Part shown: piece after piece, positions 5,575 to 8,333 of the stretch
Position numbering within the stretch: position 1 is the stretch's first letter
Layout of the letters: each line of letters starts with the position of its first letter
NCBI GenBank assembly: GCA_020430005.1
Contig: JAGQKQ010000076.1
Span: forward strand, 1 to 8,333
DNA length: 8,333 nt
Origin: Candidatus Omnitrophota bacterium
GTDB taxonomy: Bacteria > Omnitrophota > Gorgyraeia > Zapsychrales > Zapsychraceae
Direction: 5' to 3'
Notes under the pieces: generated by a model
What the model saw: only the letters and a program-made list of their open reading frames with translations
Databases searched by the model: none
What the model was told of the DNA's origin: nothing
Position numbers and translations under genes: made by a program

Positions 5575-6600
5575 TTAACCCGTATTAATATCAAATTGAT
5601 CCTCAAAGGCTTCGATATTCTCAATCACATGCTCTGTTTTTTCAAAAGTTGCCACATGAAAGAGCGCGTCCCCACGGTTGACCAATGGAATTTGTGTCTG
5701 CCCGATAATAATCCCTTTACCGACGGCACGGACATCAATTTTATCCTCACCGAAAGGATCGGAAATAATTCCCATCAAATCCCCTTTATCCACAGGACTA
5801 CCCAGTTTCTTTTTGATTTTTAAAATTCCTCCACCGGAAGCGCGTACCCAGTGGTTCCCCTGTGCAATGGCCGACTTAATACGTGTCTGCTTCTTGGATT
5901 TCAACGCCGGCAGCATACCGATAGCGCGCATAAAGGAAACAATCCCGGCCAATCCACTTTTAATAGATCCCTCGTCATACCGAAGGGCTTCTCCTCCTTC
6001 AAAAACGATAAGAGGAATTTTTTTCTGGAAACAATACGTTCGCAAAGATCCTTCGATGTGTTCCGCGTCCATGACAACCGGCACACCAAAATTCAGGGCC
6101 AAAGATTTTGTTGTTTCATCTTTCAACGACGCACGCACCTGCGGAAGATTCGTACGATGAATCGCCCCGGTATGCAAATCGACACCGTAATCACACTTTG
6201 ATACCACTTCTTTAATGAACAAGTCCGCCAGTCTTGCCGCCAAAGATCCTTTATTCGATCCCGGAAAAATACGGTTCAAATCCCGACGGTCCGGAAGATA
6301 ACGCGACAAATTATTAAACCCATAGACATTAACAATCGGCACAGCGATCAATGTTCCCCTGATAGTTTTCAACAAATCTTTTTGCAATAAACGTTTGATA
6401 ATTTCAACACCATTAATCTCGTCACCATGCAATGCCGCACATACAAACGCCGTCGGCCCCGGTTCTTTTCCCCGGATTACTTTAACGGGCATATGAATTT
6501 CCGTGTAATCGTATAATTTAGACACAAAAAGATTAACGGACTTTCGCTCTCCCGGTTGGATATCAACGCCACCAATCACGAGCCTCTTAGGCTTCTTCAT
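5575..6600 (-). CDS. Succinylglutamate desuccinylase/aspartoacylase-family zinc hydrolase
   Basis: A 341-residue M14-like zinc amidohydrolase of the AstE/AspA group, which cleaves acyl-amino-acid amide bonds. Zinc ligands are visible as H58 and E61 in ALHGDEINGVE and H143 in VDLHTG. RDLNR (106-110) is the substrate-binding arginine region and E201 in FEGGEA is the expected catalytic glutamate. The C-terminal part (about 250-318) is the beta-rich domain with RASGGGIL, GSPVDKGD and NRGDALFHV. It has no signal peptide. Its ATG overlaps the end of the rimK gene by 14 nt. The next-door RimK ligase suggests a substrate made by, or resembling the product of, that enzyme, such as an acyl- or poly-glutamate; that is inference. 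Similar RimK/zinc protease/AstE-like groups are, to my memory, found in other proteobacteria. Confidence 0.9.
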   Translation of the reverse strand: MKKPKRLVIGGVDIQPGERKSVNLFVSKLYDYTEIHMPVKVIRGKEPGPTAFVCAALHGDEINGVEIIKRLLQKDLLKTIRGTLIAVPIVNVYGFNNLSRYLPDRRDLNRIFPGSNKGSLAARLADLFIKEVVSKCDYGVDLHTGAIHRTNLPQVRASLKDETTKSLALNFGVPVVMDAEHIEGSLRTYCFQKKIPLIVFEGGEALRYDEGSIKSGLAGIVSFMRAIGMLPALKSKKQTRIKSAIAQGNHWVRASGGGILKIKKKLGSPVDKGDLMGIISDPFGEDKIDVRAVGKGIIIGQTQIPLVNRGDALFHVATFEKTEHVIENIEAFEDQFDINTG

Positions 6601-7771
6601 TTTTACTTTTCCTTCTTTTTCGTCGGGCTTTCAGACGGTTATCTTTAATAATAGATTGCATCGTTTCTAATTTTCCAAAACACAATAAAACATCGTCTGT
6701 TTCAATAATACGGTCGGACCGCGGGTTAGAAATCGTCGATTTTTTCTTTTTCATGCTCAACACAATAATATCTTTTTCACGGAAGCCTGATTCTTTAATG
6801 GTCAGTCCTTTTAATTGTGAATTCTTAAGAATACGGATTTCCGCGATACCATACCCTTTACTCATTGTTAAACGCTGACGAAGATCAACCTCCGGAAAGG
6901 TACTTTGTTCTTCAATGTAGTCAATAATGGCTCCGGCGATATCGATTCCCGTCGCTCGCTCTATACCTTCTAACCCCGGTGACGAATTAACTTCCAAAAC
7001 AATCGGCCCGTTTTTACCTTCTAACATATCCACCCCGGCGACGCTAAGCCCCATAATCTGAGTGGCTTGAATCGCGGTTTTTTCGTATTGTTCCGATAAT
7101 TCCAGCGCTTCGACTTTTCCTCCACGATGAACATTGCTGCGAAATTCATCACCTTGCGCGGTACGCCGCATTGCCGCCACCACTTTTCCGCCGATAACAA
7201 AGGCACGAATATCCTTCCCTTTACTTTCAGACACAAATTTCTGAATCAATACGTTCTGCTTTGTACTGTGCAGAGTTTCCACAATCGCCTCCGCGATTTT
7301 ATTCGTCTCGGCAAGAATAACACCAATACCCTGTGTTCCTTCCAGAAGTTTAATAATCACCGGTGCGCCACCGATATCTTTAATCGCCGAGAGAACATCC
7401 CCTCTTTCTTTTACAAAAGTTGTTTCAGGGATACCGATATGATGTCGAGCCAGCAATTGAATCGAACGCAACTTGTCCCTCGCCGTCAAAATACCTAGTG
7501 ATGTATTTAAACAATAGACGCCCATTTGTTCGAACTGACGAACAACCGCTGTTCCGAAAAAAGTAATGGACGCGCCGATACGCGGGATAACCGCATCAAA
7601 GTGTTCCAGAGGTTTTTGTTGATAATGAACATCGGGTATACTTTCTTCCAGGAATAATGAGAATTTGTTCGGATTTAAAATCCTGATGGAATGTTCTCTT
7701 TTCTGGGCGGCTTCTTTAAGTCTTTTTGTACTGTATAATGATGAATTCGTTGATAAAATGGCAATCTTCAT
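6587..7771 (-). CDS. rimK: RimK-like glutamate ligase (ATP-grasp) with C-terminal RCK_C domain
   Basis: RimK adds glutamate residues to the C-terminus of ribosomal protein S6, and relatives make glutamyl peptides or tag other acceptors. Residues 1-300 cover all of E. coli RimK: N-terminal domain, ATP-grasp lysines near K100 and K141, the EGTQGIGV loop (144-151), RRTA (202-205) with NVHRGG (213-218), and the metal and substrate motif VLEVNSSPGLEGIE (258-271) followed by TGIDIA. Beyond that is an extra domain at about 307-376, with pattern IAEIRIL..S.LKGLTIKE and later DDVLLCFG, typical of RCK_C/TrkA-C ligand-binding domains of potassium channels and transporters. A basic tail (RRKRRK, 383-388) ends the protein. 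The ATG at 7771 lies 9 nt after the protease stop, with GAGG upstream. The start of the aspartoacylase-like gene lies inside its last codons. Confidence 0.93.
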   Translation of the reverse strand: MKIAILSTNSSLYSTKRLKEAAQKREHSIRILNPNKFSLFLEESIPDVHYQQKPLEHFDAVIPRIGASITFFGTAVVRQFEQMGVYCLNTSLGILTARDKLRSIQLLARHHIGIPETTFVKERGDVLSAIKDIGGAPVIIKLLEGTQGIGVILAETNKIAEAIVETLHSTKQNVLIQKFVSESKGKDIRAFVIGGKVVAAMRRTAQGDEFRSNVHRGGKVEALELSEQYEKTAIQATQIMGLSVAGVDMLEGKNGPIVLEVNSSPGLEGIERATGIDIAGAIIDYIEEQSTFPEVDLRQRLTMSKGYGIAEIRILKNSQLKGLTIKESGFREKDIIVLSMKKKKSTISNPRSDRIIETDDVLLCFGKLETMQSIIKDNRLKARRKRRKSKNEEA

Positions 7772-7780
7772 AGTAAACCT

Positions 7781-8200
7781 CTACTCCCCAAGCAAATATG
7801 ACCGGTTAATATCTATCAGAAAGGCTCCTTCCAGTGCTGTACGACCTAATAACATGCGATGGTTCATTTCGGAACGGTTAACCAGTGTAATTTTTATTCT
7901 CTGTTCAACCGGACCAATCCGCAGCAATGTCTCTACAAACCAGCGCGATGTTTTCACACCTATACTTGATTTCACCGCTGCCTTTTTAATCGGCTGCGCC
8001 ACGACTCTTACGGTCCTGTCCCGATGCTCACGGTGAAGAATCACATCAAAACGTATTTTCCCTGAATTTAATTCTTTGATATTCTCGACGTGGAGGGCGC
8101 TGGTCCGGGCTCCCGTATCAATTTTGGCTTTAAGTTTTCTTACACCCCATTCCGGAAGATCAATATATTCCCGCCAACCTATGAGGATTTTTTTCTTCAT
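7781..8200 (-). CDS. RimB-like 'ATP-dependent zinc protease' family protein
   Basis: A 139-residue protein of the family named for putative ATP-dependent zinc proteases, which has a retropepsin-like fold and often neighbours rimK. The signature KIDTGARTSALH is at residues 26-37 (D28-T-G, as in aspartic proteases) and the second conserved part RMLLGRTALEG..LID is at 116-130, ending SYLLG. In Pseudomonas, RimB is a protease acting on the glutamate tail of ribosomal protein S6 in the RimABK system, so trimming of RimK-made tails is a plausible role here. The start at 8200 is chosen because it comes 4 nt after the corA stop; an ATG at 8251 would overlap corA by 47 nt and add 17 residues foreign to the family. 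No ribosome site is clear, so coupling to corA is likely. Confidence 0.88.
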   Translation of the reverse strand: MKKKILIGWREYIDLPEWGVRKLKAKIDTGARTSALHVENIKELNSGKIRFDVILHREHRDRTVRVVAQPIKKAAVKSSIGVKTSRWFVETLLRIGPVEQRIKITLVNRSEMNHRMLLGRTALEGAFLIDINRSYLLGE

Positions 8201-8204
8201 GCGT

Positions 8205-8333
8205 TTAGAGCCAGCCCTTTCGTTTAAAATAGACCAGCATAACGCATGCAATGGTAAACATCACCCCCAGAGCAATAAAATACCCGTTGGGCATATGCAG
8301 TTCGGGAATATTATCGAAATTCATACCGTAAAT
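8205..8333 (-). CDS. corA: CorA-family magnesium/cobalt channel, C-terminal fragment
   Basis: The last 42 codons of a gene that enters from the right edge. It contains the CorA selectivity signature YGMNF followed by a PEL..PNGY periplasmic loop, a second membrane helix (about 19-36 of the fragment) and the very typical cytoplasmic end FKRKGWL. CorA forms a pentameric inner-membrane Mg2+ channel with two helices per subunit; only helix two and the loop are visible here. The stop at 8205-8207 lies 4 nt before the chosen start of the protease gene, so both are probably on one transcript. Confidence 0.93.
   Translation of the reverse strand: MYGMNFDNIPELHMPNGYFIALGVMFTIACVMLVYFKRKGWL

Noticed and set aside
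5678..6160. 160-codon open frame on the plus strand
   Set aside because: It is antisense to the aspartoacylase-family gene, overlaps another plus-strand frame in a second phase, and shows no domain.
7665..8036. 123-codon open frame on the plus strand
   Set aside because: It is antisense to rimK and the protease gene, whose motifs run through the same bases.
7781..8251. Longer 156-residue form of the zinc-protease-family protein
   Set aside because: The first 17 residues overlap corA and do not match the family; the ATG at 8200 directly follows the corA stop.
1..8333. Defence system, prophage, CRISPR array or insertion sequence
   Set aside because: No transposase, integrase, phage or nuclease motifs and no direct repeats were seen; the genes form ordinary operons.

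Overview
This window is a gene-dense stretch of an AT-leaning, apparently Gram-negative chromosome. All ten recognisable genes lie on the minus strand, so transcription runs from high to low coordinates. Gene content (CorA, RimK, FolE2, MoaB, HisB-type phosphatase, dCTP deaminase) is ordinary bacterial housekeeping. No rRNA, tRNA, IS element, phage gene or CRISPR array is visible. The taxon cannot be fixed from sequence reading alone; the divergent FolE2 and the domain make-up suggest a lineage distant from the usual model species.

Region A (8333 to 4132) reads as one tightly packed operon of six genes with gaps of 4 to 23 nt or short overlaps: the C-terminal end of a CorA magnesium channel, a RimB-like retropepsin-fold 'ATP-dependent zinc protease', a RimK-like ATP-grasp glutamate ligase with an extra C-terminal RCK_C/TrkA-C-like domain, a succinylglutamate desuccinylase/aspartoacylase-family zinc hydrolase, a stand-alone HisB-N-type HAD phosphatase lacking all four zinc-loop residues, and an inositol-monophosphatase-family phosphatase. 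The middle trio looks like an amino-acid tagging module: RimK adds glutamate-like residues, and the two hydrolases may trim or remove them.

Region B (about 4135 to 3702) is a single-gene unit. It has a TTGACA promoter with an extended -10, a striking 27-bp dyad over the -35 element, a strong Shine-Dalgarno sequence, an 87-residue exported protein, and a strong Rho-independent terminator. The protein resembles the small Ada-like 'GKKYHxxGC' metal-binding motif, but the expected cysteines are replaced.

Region C (3663 to 1) starts at a near-perfect sigma70-type promoter (TTGACA, 17 nt, TATTAT) just past that terminator. It reads as an operon of a 384-residue HAD-family protein, a Nudix hydrolase, the GTP cyclohydrolase FolE2, MoaB, and a dCTP deaminase cut by the window edge. 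The first three could in principle supply the opening steps of pterin/folate synthesis: GTP to dihydroneopterin triphosphate (FolE2), to the monophosphate (Nudix), to dihydroneopterin (HAD phosphatase). MoaB adds a second pterin-cofactor link. That pathway reading is inference.

The most unusual items are the RimK-RCK_C fusion inside the tagging module, the two independent losses of predicted metal ligands (HisB-like protein and small exported protein) near a zinc-independent FolE2, and the dyad overlapping the promoter of the small exported gene.
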